Below are positions 37,685 through 46,660 of a DNA stretch of 64,000 bases, piece by piece. The translations under genes were made by a program, and so were the position numbers. Numbering within the stretch: the stretch's first letter is position 1; each line of letters begins with the position of its first letter. The stretch comes from Nannocystis punicea (GTDB lineage Bacteria > Myxococcota_A > Polyangia > Nannocystales > Nannocystaceae): the NCBI RefSeq assembly GCF_026965555.1, contig NZ_CP114040.1, positions 372,001-436,000 on the forward strand, in the 5' to 3' direction. Under the pieces are notes generated by a model, which was not told the DNA's origin, made no database searches, and saw only the letters and a program-made list of their open reading frames with translations.

Positions 37685-38404
37685 TCACAGCGCGAGCGTG
37701 ACGATGCCGGTGACGACCAGCGCGACGGCCCACACGGCGTCGAGGTTGAACCACGCCTTGCGGAGGATCGCCAGGCCGACCTTCTCGTAGACCACGACCG
37801 CGACGAGGCCCATCACCAGCAAGTAGCCGAGCGTGTGCAGCGCCGTGGCGGCCAGGCCGAGCAGCGGCGTCGAGGCGCCGAGCTCCGCGAGGTGCTGGGC
37901 GTGGCCGGCGTGACCACCGGCGACGTCGACTGCGTGCTGCGCGTGGTGGCCCGCGTGATGCATGTGTTCATGCATTGAAGCGTGTTCAACAGCAGATCCG
38001 TCGCGCCAGCCGAGCAGCACCGGGGCGAGCATCAGGCCGGCGCCGTGCGCGGTGGCCATCAGGAAGCTCCACCAGGTCAGGTCGAGCGAGCTGACGCGCA
38101 TGCCGACCCACCGCGGGTGGCGGCAGCGGACGAGCTTGTAGAGGCCGAAGGCGGCGAGGCCGAGGCCGACCGGCCAGCGCACCCAGGCGTCGGGCAGGGC
38201 GTCCTTGAGGACGCCGATGACGAGCAGGACGACCGCGATCGACAGGGCGTGGCCGAGAGCGATCGGCAGCAGCGCGCGCAGGACGGCCGCCCTGCGCTGC
38301 TCCTGCAGGCCGAGGGCCACTGCGAACAGCCAGCCCATGCCGGGGTTGATGCCGTGGAAGGCGCCGAGGCCCAGGAGGGCCAGCCATGCCTGCGCGTCGC
38401 TCAT
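37685..38404 (-). CDS. His-rich multi-pass membrane protein paired with SBP56
   Basis: 239 residues with about six membrane helices and a loop at about 140-175 very rich in His (HEHMHHAGHHAQHAVD). The N-terminal block GAFHGINPGMGWLFAVALG resembles UreH/HupE-like or ArcD-like membrane families, which include metal and sulphur-compound carriers. The His loop suggests metal binding, possibly copper, nickel or cobalt. Its ATG overlaps the stop of the selenium-binding-protein gene (ATGA), so the two are made together and probably act in one pathway. Confidence 0.7.
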   Translation of the reverse strand: MSDAQAWLALLGLGAFHGINPGMGWLFAVALGLQEQRRAAVLRALLPIALGHALSIAVVLLVIGVLKDALPDAWVRWPVGLGLAAFGLYKLVRCRHPRWVGMRVSSLDLTWWSFLMATAHGAGLMLAPVLLGWRDGSAVEHASMHEHMHHAGHHAQHAVDVAGGHAGHAQHLAELGASTPLLGLAATALHTLGYLLVMGLVAVVVYEKVGLAILRKAWFNLDAVWAVALVVTGIVTLAL

Positions 38405-39804
38405 GGGTAGCAGTACGAGTCGGACGAGGCGTCACCGCCCTGCAGGCGGATCTGGTGGCCGCGCAGGCCGGGTTCGAACTGCAGGAAGAACTTCGGGTCG
38501 AGGGTCATGCCCTTGCCGTCCGCCGGCACGTCGAGCTTGACCATCCAGCCGTCGAAGCCGCCCGGGTAGAATTGCTCGTCCCACGGGGCGTACAGCGAAT
38601 TGGTGAAGTACACTCGGCGGCCGTCGCGGCTGATCTCGACCATCTGCGGGCCGCCGCCGAGCTTCACGTCGGGCTGGTTCGGGTGAGCGGCGCGGCGGAC
38701 GATCCCGCCGAGGTGGACGCTGCCGGTCTTCTTCGGGTTGTGCGGGTCGGAGACGTCGTACTGGATGAACTCGCCGGTGCCCCAGCACGAGACGTAGAGG
38801 GTCTTGTCGTCGAGCGAGAGGTTGATGTCGGTGATGAGCGGGGGCACGGCGCCGAAGCCCTTGAGCAGCGGCGGCAGGACGGCGGGGTCGGCCGGCTCGG
38901 CGGGGATCTCGATGACCTTCTTGATCTGCCACTTGCCGCCCTCGAGGAACCACAACCACACCGAGGCCGAGAGGTCCTTGAGCGAGACGACCACGCCGAC
39001 GAAGCCCCACGGGCGGGTCGGGTTGTGGGCGGGGCGCAGCTCGAGCACCATCTGCTGCTCGGGGCCGAGCTCGAGCCGCTCGAGGTGCTTGCGCCGGCGC
39101 AGGTCCCACACGTGCAGGGCGTGGCCGTACTTGCCGGCGAGCAGGGCCTCGGCGTCGACGCCGTTGCGGACCATGCTCGGCGTGCCCCACTCGCTCGAGA
39201 TCAGGGTGTCGTGGCCGAGGTGCCACCAGAAGTCGTAGTGGAGCACCTGCGGGCCGCGATCGATCTCCCAGCGGCCGCGGATGTCGAACGTCTCGTGGTC
39301 GAGCATGAAGATGCCGCCCGGGCCGCCGCCGTCGGGGCTGCCGAGCGCGCTGACGTAGATGCCCTCGGGGCCGCAGTGGGTCGTGTGCGGGCTGGCGTAG
39401 CCGGTCTTGCGGAACACCTCGTCCGGCTCGATGGTGCGGACGATCTGCGGCCGCTTCGGGTCGGGCTGGGTGTCGAGGATGTAGATCCGCGACGAGTTGA
39501 TGCCCGGGACCACGAGGTAGCGCCGCTCGACGTGCGGGTGCGGGGCGTACGGGCACAGGCACGCGCTGCAGGCGTTCCAGCCGAAGTGGTGCAGCTCGTC
39601 GCCGATGTTCGGCATGTCGACCTGGCCGACCACCTGGGCGAAGCTCTTCGAGGCCGGGTCGACGTCGACCACCGCCATCGCGTCGGGGCGCTTCGCGCCG
39701 GTCGGGTCGAGCAGCACCACGTACGCGAGCTGCTCCGGCGGGGCCTGCATCGCCATCGTCGGCGACGGATAAAAGGTCGGGTCGGGACGAAAACGAGCCG
39801 CCAT
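38401..39804 (-). CDS. Selenium-binding protein / methanethiol oxidase family (SBP56)
   Basis: 467 residues from ATG 39804 (GGAG upstream). It has the length and motifs of SELENBP1/MtoX: NACSACLCPYAPHPHVERRY near residue 90, SPHTTHC, HYDFWWHLGHDTLISSEWG, VSCWGTGEFIQYDVSDPHNP, and a beta-propeller layout. Characterised relatives oxidise methanethiol to formaldehyde, H2S and H2O2 and bind copper through conserved His residues. A Cys pair at CSAC corresponds to the redox-active site. Translational coupling to a His-rich membrane protein supports a metal-dependent function. Confidence 0.9.
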   Translation of the reverse strand: MAARFRPDPTFYPSPTMAMQAPPEQLAYVVLLDPTGAKRPDAMAVVDVDPASKSFAQVVGQVDMPNIGDELHHFGWNACSACLCPYAPHPHVERRYLVVPGINSSRIYILDTQPDPKRPQIVRTIEPDEVFRKTGYASPHTTHCGPEGIYVSALGSPDGGGPGGIFMLDHETFDIRGRWEIDRGPQVLHYDFWWHLGHDTLISSEWGTPSMVRNGVDAEALLAGKYGHALHVWDLRRRKHLERLELGPEQQMVLELRPAHNPTRPWGFVGVVVSLKDLSASVWLWFLEGGKWQIKKVIEIPAEPADPAVLPPLLKGFGAVPPLITDINLSLDDKTLYVSCWGTGEFIQYDVSDPHNPKKTGSVHLGGIVRRAAHPNQPDVKLGGGPQMVEISRDGRRVYFTNSLYAPWDEQFYPGGFDGWMVKLDVPADGKGMTLDPKFFLQFEPGLRGHQIRLQGGDASSDSYCYP

Positions 39805-40409
39805 GCGCTCCGCAGCCTGCCCCGCGCGGCCAGGCCGCGTCAAGGGCCGGCAGGCCGGCGCCGAGGCGGACTATTGATAGGACCTTCGAGACATGGATTC
39901 AGGTCGGCCTCCGGCCGCGGCCACTGCCCAGATTGGCCCGCGCGGGCGTCGGCGCCGGTGGACGGGGTCGCGACATCGGGGTGCAGGCATCACCTGTGCC
40001 CACATTGCTGCCACGTTGGTTACGCGGGATCGTCGCTCGAAACGGCGCACGAATTGTGATCCCGGGCGCGAGGTCCAGGATAAAATGTCTGTCGAGACAT
40101 GTCCGATGTGACATCTGCCGGGCGCGCCGGCGGAGCGCGGCCGGGGCGGTGGCGCTGTCGATATCCCGATCGATGCAGTCGAGCTCGCTGCGGCTGGCAT
40201 CGAGGGGGAGAGCGCCGCTGTCCTGGAGCCGCGGACGAGCTGCCGGGGAGCGGGTCGGCGGTCGAGTCTGCCGATGGTGATGCGATCGTCGCGGCCGTGG
40301 TCCAGAGCCGGCGACGGTCCGCGAGCGCTCGCCGCCGCGGCGCCTCGGCGGGCGCGAAGGACATGTCCCCATGGACATGCTCTGACGAATATGTCGTAAG
40401 GAACAGGAG
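39805..40409. other. 605-bp intergenic region with dispersed hairpins
   Basis: ATGTCT-GTCG-AGACAT lies at 40085-40100. CATGTCC-CCAT-GGACATG lies at 40362-40379, overlapping an exact GGACATGTCC at 40359-40368 and sitting 31 bp beyond the kinase stop. A weaker unit lies near 39884. The stretch includes the SBP56 promoter region. No gene is supported, although spurious open frames occur on both strands. Confidence 0.75.
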
Positions 40410-41768
40410 CTAGGTGCTGCCGGCGAGCGGCAGGCGGACGGTGAAGGTGGTGCCGACGCCGACGACGCTGTCGAGGCCGATGGTGCCGCCCATGAGCTCG
40501 GTGAGGTACTTGGCGATCGTGAGGCCGAGGCCGGTGCCGCCGCGGCGGGTCTCGGCGAGGCCCAGCTGGGTGAACGGGCGGAACAGGGCGGCGCACTCCT
40601 CGGGGGCGAGGCCCTTGCCGGTGTCGCGGACCTGGAACACCAGCGCGGGGGCGTCGCCGGGGTCGGCGCGGACGAGGAGGTCGATGGTGCCGGCCTCGGT
40701 GAACTTGCAGGCGTTGGCGAGCAGGTTGATGAGGATCTGGCGCAGCTTGCCGGCGTCGGAGCGGAGCTCGGGGAGGTCGGGGGCGAGCTCGACGCGGACG
40801 CGGTTGCCGTTGCGGGCGGCCAGCGGCGCGACGGTGACGAGGGCGAGCCGGCAGGTCTCGGCGATCGCCACGGTGCCGAGCTCGAGGTCCATGCGCCCGG
40901 CCTCGATCTTGCTGAGGTCGAGGATGTTGCCGAGGAGGTCGCACAGGACCCGCGCCGAGAGATAGATGCGCCCGAGCACCTCGGCGAGCTCGGGGCCCTG
41001 CCGGGCGGCGGGCTCCTCGAGCAGGTGCTCGCAATAGCCGACGATGGCGTCGACCGGGGTGCGCAGCTCGTGGCTGACGCCGGCGACGAAGCGGCTCTTG
41101 GCCCGGCTGAGCGCGACGGCGTGGTTGCGGTCGCTCTCGAGGTCGACGAGCTGCTCGGCGGTCCGCAAGGCCTGGCGCACGAGCGCGGCGAACCGGCGCG
41201 CGCGGGTGATGCGGTCGGCGATGAAGAAGCCGCGCCGACGGTGGAGGCAGACCAGCATCGCCTGCGAGTGCAGGGCGTGCAGCGGGACGTGCAGCGCCGA
41301 GGCGTACTCGCCCCGCAGGGCCGGGTCGACCTGCTGCCACTCGAGGTTGCCGGCGAGGTCGAACAGGGCGACGGTGCGGCCGGCCAGGACGCGGTCGGTG
41401 AAGGCGCCGCCGGGCCAGGCGACCGCGTACAGCCGCGGGTCGGTGGCCGAGACGATCTGCGGCGAGACCTCGGGCGCGAAGCCGACGACGAACGCGGCGT
41501 CGAACTCGAGCACGTCGCCGAGCACCCGCAGGACCTCGGCGAACAGCGGCAGGACGTCGCGCGCCTCGCCGAGCACCTCGAGGCCCTCTAGCAGGCGCTC
41601 GGTGTGGACGGCGGCGAGGCGCCCGCGCTCGCCGGTGTGCGCCAGCTCGACGCGCAGCTCGGCGACCTCCTCCTCGGCGGCGAGCCGCGCCCGCTCGGCG
41701 GCCTCCAGCCGCTGCTCGAGCTCGCGGACGCGCTCCGCGAGGGCCGTGTCGACGTCAGCGTTCGCCAT
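40410..41768 (-). CDS. GAF-domain sensor histidine kinase
   Basis: 452 residues, cytoplasmic. The N-terminal 50 residues form a charged coiled coil (heptads of Leu, Ala and Arg). A GAF-like domain spans about 60-195, HisKA follows with His233 in SHELRTPVDAIVGY, and the HATPase domain ends the protein (N-box NLLANACKF, DTGKGL, GTGLGLTI). It overlaps the FIST gene by 14 bp, so the FIST protein is its likely input partner. No receiver or response regulator is adjacent. Confidence 0.9.
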   Translation of the reverse strand: MANADVDTALAERVRELEQRLEAAERARLAAEEEVAELRVELAHTGERGRLAAVHTERLLEGLEVLGEARDVLPLFAEVLRVLGDVLEFDAAFVVGFAPEVSPQIVSATDPRLYAVAWPGGAFTDRVLAGRTVALFDLAGNLEWQQVDPALRGEYASALHVPLHALHSQAMLVCLHRRRGFFIADRITRARRFAALVRQALRTAEQLVDLESDRNHAVALSRAKSRFVAGVSHELRTPVDAIVGYCEHLLEEPAARQGPELAEVLGRIYLSARVLCDLLGNILDLSKIEAGRMDLELGTVAIAETCRLALVTVAPLAARNGNRVRVELAPDLPELRSDAGKLRQILINLLANACKFTEAGTIDLLVRADPGDAPALVFQVRDTGKGLAPEECAALFRPFTQLGLAETRRGGTGLGLTIAKYLTELMGGTIGLDSVVGVGTTFTVRLPLAGST

Positions 41769-42957
41769 GGCGGAAGACGACGACGGAGATCATGAGGTTG
41801 CCGTGGTGGCTGCGGCGATTGACGAAGCAGCCCTGCTCGCCGAAGGTGAAGGTGCCGAGGAACGGCTTTTCGCCGAGCTCGCGCGCGACCTCGCCGGCGA
41901 CGTCGCCGATCTCGCTCTGGATGGTGAGCATGCAGCCGGCGCAGTAGACGACCAGAGCGCCGGCGAGCTCGAGCGGCCCGAGGTTGCCGGCCCGCATCGC
42001 CGCGCGTGCGACCCGGCCGGCGCGCGAGACCAGGCTCTCGCGCGTGCCGACCATCTGGATCAGCCGCTCGCCCGCCTCGACCTCGGTGAACAGGGTGAGG
42101 GCGCCGCCGGGAGTGACCGAGTCGGGGTGCGACAGGCGGTGGAACGGGAGGCCGCCGTACTCGCCGGCGACGCGGCCGAGCGGGTGCAAGGTGGTGCTGC
42201 GCAGGACGTTGCCGCCGCGACCGAGGACGTCGGCGATCACGCCGCCGGTCCACTCGTTGTAGACCTCGGCGGCGGGGCGGCCGTCGATCTCGTGGAGGGT
42301 GCGGCCGTCGACGCGGGTGGCCACGCCGCTCCTGTCGCTCGGCGAGTAGCCGCTGTGAAAGGCGACGTGGATCGAGCCGGAGGGGTACATGGCGGTGACG
42401 ACGACGGCGCCGCGCAGGGCCTCGCCGTTGGCGATCTCCTGCCATTGGCCGGCGACGTCGTTGTCGGCCGCGCTGCCGCCGGCGATCGGGACGTCGGCGC
42501 CGAGGACGTCCTGGATGCCGGCGATGACGGCCTCCTCGAAGCCGGGGTCGGCGGCCAGCCACACCAGGGCGGGCGGCTCGCCGTCGCGGCCGGCGGCGGC
42601 GATCGCCGCGGTGATGACGGCCCGCCCGGCGCCGCGCGGGTCGTCGCCGATCGTGCGCGCGGCGACGCCGTAGTCGCCGTCGGGATCGCGGATGCCGAGC
42701 AGGCCGAGGCCGACGCCGGCGTCGCCGACGAAGCCCGCTTCGCTCATGACGCCCTGGCAGGTGGTGGCGCCGTGCATCGGCACGTCGCCCGCGCGCTCGC
42801 GCAGGGCGGCGGCGAGGGCCGGGATGTCGTGGCCGATTGTGGGGAACACGACCAGCAGGTCCGGCGGCCCGCCGAGCCGACCCAGCAGGGCCTCGTAGGC
42901 CTCGACGGCCGCGCGCCGGGAGTCGGCCACCGCGGTCGTGCTGGTCGCAATCTCCAT
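41755..42957 (-). CDS. FIST-domain sensory protein
   Basis: 400 residues from ATG 42957. A FIST_N domain (about 25-200: LLVVFPTIGHDIPALAAAL, HGATTCQGVMSEAGF, VPIAGGSAADN) is followed by FIST_C (about 215-375: AAEVYNEWTGGVI, CAGCMLTIQSE, GEKPFLGTFTFGEQG). FIST proteins are proposed to sense small ligands such as amino acids and to act with kinases or methyl-accepting proteins. It is co-transcribed with the downstream GAF kinase. A palindrome TCGGAC-AAAT-GTCCGA at 43019-43034 lies in its upstream region. Confidence 0.9.
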   Translation of the reverse strand: MEIATSTTAVADSRRAAVEAYEALLGRLGGPPDLLVVFPTIGHDIPALAAALRERAGDVPMHGATTCQGVMSEAGFVGDAGVGLGLLGIRDPDGDYGVAARTIGDDPRGAGRAVITAAIAAAGRDGEPPALVWLAADPGFEEAVIAGIQDVLGADVPIAGGSAADNDVAGQWQEIANGEALRGAVVVTAMYPSGSIHVAFHSGYSPSDRSGVATRVDGRTLHEIDGRPAAEVYNEWTGGVIADVLGRGGNVLRSTTLHPLGRVAGEYGGLPFHRLSHPDSVTPGGALTLFTEVEAGERLIQMVGTRESLVSRAGRVARAAMRAGNLGPLELAGALVVYCAGCMLTIQSEIGDVAGEVARELGEKPFLGTFTFGEQGCFVNRRSHHGNLMISVVVFRHGER

Positions 42958-43018
42958 CCGCGCCGATTGTAGCGGCAACGAACCGGCCTGCGCCCGTGCA
43001 GGACGCACTGATTTGCGC

Positions 43019-43034
43019 TCGGACAAATGTCCGA
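43019..43034. repeat. Hairpin element upstream of the FIST-kinase operon
   Basis: TCGGAC-AAAT-GTCCGA is a perfect 6-bp stem 62 bp before the FIST start. It is one of the few copies on the 5' side of a gene and could be regulatory. Confidence 0.65.
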
Positions 43035-43124
43035 ACGCGAGCTCTCATGGTTGCCCCCTGTCATTCTCCAGGACGGGCCCGACGGGCCCGCGTGTCTGCC
43101 CCGGAGAGCCGCGAGTTTTAGGGG

Positions 43125-44306
43125 TCAGGGGGCCACGAGCAATCCGTCGGCGAATTGCGGATGCGCCGGGATGTCGGTCAGGTGAGGACCGCCGCCGAGG
43201 GTGAACGGGATCTCGAGGACGGGCCCGGGCGGGGCGCCCTCGTTGGAGTTGTCCTCGGTGAACTCGACCACGAGCTTGTAGCTCCCGGGCGCGGCCGGCT
43301 GGCCGAGGCGATCCTTGAGGTCCCACGAGAGGTCGGTGGTGCGGTGCGAGCCGCGGGTGGCCGAGGTCATGGCGTCGGCGTTGTCGCCGTCGGACAGCGA
43401 GCGCCAGCGGATCAGGTGCTGCTCGCGGACCTCGGCCCAGACCGCGAGGGTGCGCACCAGGCCGCCGCCGCCCTCGATCCACGCGGCGCCGACGTGCTCG
43501 TCGGCGTACTCGCCCCCGTAGGTCCGCGTGCGCACCTGGGCGGTCAAGGTGTCGGCTGGCTCATAGGACATGTCCCAGAGGTCCAGCTGGAGGTCGAAGC
43601 CGAGGCCGGCGGCGCCCGCCTGCCAGCGGCGGACCTCGACCGCGACGACGTTGTCGCCGGCGAGCAGGCTGGCGTGCGGGGCGGCGACCCGGATGTAGCG
43701 CAGCGGCTCGTTGCCCTCGAGGTCGGACTGGGCCCGGGCGTCGGCCGCCAGCGGGTCGGGCGGGAGGTTGGAGCGCAGCAGCGGGGCGCCGTTGAGCCAC
43801 ACCGCGACGCCGTCGCCGCGGCGCAGGTAGGCGCGCAGGAGGACGTCGTCGGCGGCCGCGGGGACGGTGAAGGTGTGGCGCAGGCGCAGGCCGAGCGGGG
43901 CGGTGGCGACGTCGATCGGGGTGGCGTCGCCGGGGCCGTCGCCGAACGCAGCCTGTCCTTCGGACCAGGTGGAGTCGTCGAAGCCGACGACCTTCCAGTC
44001 GCCGTCGACGGCGGTCTGAAGCGGCTGCCAGCGCCAGGTGGCCCTGGCGGGGATCAGCGCGGCGGGGATCGGTCCGCCGCCGGTGTCGCTGTCGCCGGTG
44101 GCGCCGCTCGGGTCGGCGGTGGTCGGCGGCGGCGGCGGGAGGCCGGGGCCGCCGGAGGTCAGGGGGTCGTCGTCGCCGGTGGTGTAGGCGGTGGTCGAGC
44201 CGGCGCCGTCGCTGCCGCCGGCGCTGCTCATCGGGTACTCGAAGCGGGCGCCACCCTCGGGGGCGCAGGCGAGGACGAGGGCGAGGGCGAGGCTGCGGCG
44301 AGGCAT
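43125..44306 (-). CDS. DUF2271 lipoprotein
   Basis: 393 residues. The lipobox is ALVLAC (Cys14), then a Gly/Ser/Thr/Pro linker. A beta-sandwich (about 90-250) with WKVVGFDDSTWSEGQAAFG and AYLRRGDGVAVWLNGAPLL is typical of bacterial galactose-binding-like domains. The C-terminal DUF2271-like part (about 250-393) has AQVRTRTYGGEYADEHVGAAW and GSYKLVVEFTED. DUF2271 proteins often accompany ApbE flavin transferases and DUF4198 proteins. Two dispersed elements (43566-43575, an exact GGACATGTCC, and about 43952-43968) are read in frame. Confidence 0.75.
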   Translation of the reverse strand: MPRRSLALALVLACAPEGGARFEYPMSSAGGSDGAGSTTAYTTGDDDPLTSGGPGLPPPPPTTADPSGATGDSDTGGGPIPAALIPARATWRWQPLQTAVDGDWKVVGFDDSTWSEGQAAFGDGPGDATPIDVATAPLGLRLRHTFTVPAAADDVLLRAYLRRGDGVAVWLNGAPLLRSNLPPDPLAADARAQSDLEGNEPLRYIRVAAPHASLLAGDNVVAVEVRRWQAGAAGLGFDLQLDLWDMSYEPADTLTAQVRTRTYGGEYADEHVGAAWIEGGGGLVRTLAVWAEVREQHLIRWRSLSDGDNADAMTSATRGSHRTTDLSWDLKDRLGQPAAPGSYKLVVEFTEDNSNEGAPPGPVLEIPFTLGGGPHLTDIPAHPQFADGLLVAP

Positions 44307-44494
44307 GGCGCGGGGAAGAGGACGGGAGGCGGGGCCCGGCGGAGTGGGGAGAACGGCGAGCCGAACTGCTTCACCGCGAGGTTGATGTCGATCCGCGTCG
44401 ACCGCGAGCACGTGGGGGTCGCACTGAGGCGAGGGGCGCCGAGCGAGCGGGCGTGCGGTGCAGGTCGTGTCCGCGAGGTCGTGCGGATCGTGAG

Positions 44495-45364
44495 TCAGTT
44501 GCATCCGCAACCTCCGCCGCCGCCGCCGAGGCCGCCGGCCGAGCCCTCGCGGTAGTCGAGGGCGTGCTCGGGGCCGGCGGAGAGGTCGCCGTCGCCGTTG
44601 AGCTGCATGTCGGGCTGGGCCAGGCGGCCGCGCTCGTAGGGCTGGACGCGGGCGCAACCTGTCCCGAGAGACAGCACACCGAGCAGCGCGGCGGCGCGGC
44701 GGCGCCGGCGGGTCAGCAGGAGCAGGGCCCACCACGGCGGGGCGCCGGCGGCGGTGGTGCAGCCGGTCGCGGCTGGTTCGGGTCCGACCGGGAACTCCCA
44801 CGCGGCCGCGCCGTCGCCGGCGGGAGTGCCGTCGTCGTCGGCCGCGACCGCGGCCATGTAGATCGCGCCGGGCAGGTGGCTGTCGGGGGCGGTCCACTGT
44901 ACGCGCAGGCGGTGCGAGCCGCACACGTTGACGGCCACCGCCTGGCGCGGGTCGCCCTCGGGGGACTCGATCCACTCGGCCGCGCGCCCGCCCGGGCAGC
45001 GCTCGTCGTCCTGCAGCACGTCGGGCGGCGGCAGGCGCAGGGTGCCGAGCGGGGCGCCGCTCGGGTCGGTGGCCTCGAGCACGATCCCGAACACGTCCTC
45101 GGGCCATGTCACTTCGAACATGTACGTCGCGCCAGGTTCGTAGGCGCCGCCCGGGCCGCCGCGGAGCTCCGGGGTCGGGGCCGGGCCGCCGGTGTGGCAG
45201 ACGGCGCAGGTGAAGCCGTCCCCCGGGCTGCCGCTGAAGATCCGCCCGCCCGCGCCGCCGGTGCGCGCGGGGTCGGCAGTGTAAAGCGCGGGCGAGGAGT
45301 AGGCGGCGGCCGCCGCGGGGGCGAGGGCGACGAGGGCGGCGAGCGCGAGGGCGGGGCGGGTCAC
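44495..45364 (-). CDS. CxxCH protein with internal MYXO-CTERM-like signal fused to DUF4266
   Basis: 289 residues from GTG 45364. A signal peptide (LAALVALAPAAAAA) leads into a Reelin-like or choice-of-anchor-V-like beta domain with a haem-type motif CAVCHTG at about residue 42. Near residue 205 comes GCTTAAG...WWALLLLTRRRRR, the pattern of a MYXO-CTERM sorting tail, which should be C-terminal. Instead the frame continues into a complete DUF4266-type lipoprotein (lipobox GTGC, CARVQPYERGRLAQPDMQ, ending GGGGGGCGCN). DUF4266 is normally a free protein of about 70 residues next to DUF3570. A repeat-like palindrome (44660-44675) encodes the lipobox region. No ATG or GTG for a separate DUF4266 start is visible in frame. 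Confidence 0.65.
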   Translation of the reverse strand: MTRPALALAALVALAPAAAAAYSSPALYTADPARTGGAGGRIFSGSPGDGFTCAVCHTGGPAPTPELRGGPGGAYEPGATYMFEVTWPEDVFGIVLEATDPSGAPLGTLRLPPPDVLQDDERCPGGRAAEWIESPEGDPRQAVAVNVCGSHRLRVQWTAPDSHLPGAIYMAAVAADDDGTPAGDGAAAWEFPVGPEPAATGCTTAAGAPPWWALLLLTRRRRRAAALLGVLSLGTGCARVQPYERGRLAQPDMQLNGDGDLSAGPEHALDYREGSAGGLGGGGGGCGCN

Positions 45365-45731
45365 GCGGTCACCTCGGGGGGTCCGTCGGTGGGTGTATAT
45401 GGCCGTTCGGGCGGGTCGAATCGGAAGTGTTCTAAGGGACATGTCTCTTGAGAAATGTCCTCGAGGGCATCTGTCGAGGGGCACCACCGCTGCGGGTGCC
45501 CGCCCGAGTGAAGCGCGACGGGAACGTGGGGATCTCTCTCGGTCCAGGCGGACATGCTCCGAGAGACATGCTCGGACGGGGACGTCGCGAGCGGCCGAGT
45601 CCGCGCGGCGGAGGCGACAGGACGGGCCGCGTCGCGGGGACCTGCGCCGGTGCAGGCATACATGGCCGAAGGGGCATGCTCCGGAGGGCATGTCCAAAGG
45701 GGCATGAACTGAGCGAACACGAGGCGGTGGG
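45365..45731. other. 367-bp intergenic region crowded with GACATG/GGCATG elements
   Basis: Units occur at about 45436-45480 (including ATGTCC-TCGA-GGGCAT), at 45551-45576 (TCCGAG-AGACATG-CTCGGA) and at 45660-45709 (four GGCATG or ACATGG units). The last group lies about 20 bp beyond the stop of the membrane gene at 45732. I see no coding region here. Confidence 0.75.
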
Positions 45732-46655
45732 TCATGGCGCGGGGGCCTCCGTGCCCTCGGCCCAGGCGGTGAGGACGGCGAGGCCGGGGGCGTCCGGGTC
45801 CTCGTAGACGTTGCGGCCGTGCTCGTCGCGGCCCTCGTGGGCGGCGCGCGGGCCGGGCTTGTGCAGCAGCGGGGGCGGCTCGTCGCCCTCGGCGAGCAGC
45901 CAGGCGCGGGCGCGGTCGTAGGCGAGGTCGACCTCGGCGCGGGTCGGGGCGTCGAGCGGCGACTCGGGCTCGCCGAGGCGGGTGCGGCCGGGGCCGGGGA
46001 CGAACAGCGGGCGGCGCGGGTCGCCGTGGCAGGCGGGGAAGCTGCAGTCGCGCAGCAGCACCGGGTAGACCTCGGCGCCGAAGCGGGCCCGGTCGGGCGC
46101 GGGGACCACCCGCACCGGGTCGTCGCAACCGGCGAACAGCAGGGCGACGGCGGCCAGGGCGGCGCGCGGGCGGCCGGCGAGGGCGAGCGAACCTGTCACG
46201 AGGGGCATGGTCAAAAGTGCATGTCGGCCGAGGAACGCGTAGCCCGCGGCCGCCAGCAGGGTGCCGGCGAGGAAGCCCCAGGTCTCGCGGGCGAACACGC
46301 GGCCGGTCGCGGCCCCGCCGGCCACCGCGGCGGCGAAGTAGGTGCCGGAGGCGAGGCCGGCCGCGGCCACCGCCGGCGCGAACCACCACGGGCTGGCGGC
46401 GGCGAAGTCGACCTGCCCGAGCGCCAGGGCGGCGCCGGCGTAGGCGACGAGGCCGAGGCCGAGGGCGCGCGGCAGGTCGCGGGCCGGCGCGCGCGACCAC
46501 AAGCCGAGCGCCGAGCCGGCCAGCCAGGCGGTCAGCACCAGCGCGTAGGTGGTGTGCGCGGCCGACAGGGCGCGCGACAGGGTGAGCAGCAGCCCGGCCT
46601 GCAGCAGCCCGAGGTGGACGCCGACGAGGATGGCGGAGGGCAAGGCGCGTGGCAT
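45732..46655 (-). CDS. Membrane protein with periplasmic CxxCH domain
   Basis: 307 residues from ATG 46655. The first 190 residues hold about six hydrophobic helices. A C-terminal periplasmic part of about 110 residues begins FAGCDDPVR. It contains a CSFPACHGDPRRPLFVPG motif, as in the Planctomycete/myxobacterial cytochrome-like proteins, where CxxxCH or CxxCH binds haem; here the spacing is C-SFPA-CH (CxxxxCH), which is non-canonical. It starts five bases after the stop of the spermidine-synthase-like gene. A dispersed element at about 46193-46230 is read in frame in a membrane loop. Confidence 0.65.
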   Translation of the reverse strand: MPRALPSAILVGVHLGLLQAGLLLTLSRALSAAHTTYALVLTAWLAGSALGLWSRAPARDLPRALGLGLVAYAGAALALGQVDFAAASPWWFAPAVAAAGLASGTYFAAAVAGGAATGRVFARETWGFLAGTLLAAAGYAFLGRHALLTMPLVTGSLALAGRPRAALAAVALLFAGCDDPVRVVPAPDRARFGAEVYPVLLRDCSFPACHGDPRRPLFVPGPGRTRLGEPESPLDAPTRAEVDLAYDRARAWLLAEGDEPPPLLHKPGPRAAHEGRDEHGRNVYEDPDAPGLAVLTAWAEGTEAPAP

Positions 46656-46660
46656 GGCGA

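Noticed and set aside
45365..45731. N-terminal extension of the CxxCH/DUF4266 protein into the repeat-rich gap
   Set aside because: The extended frame encodes Arg/Pro/Ser-rich sequence from the hairpin cluster, whereas GTG 45364 is followed by a proper signal peptide.
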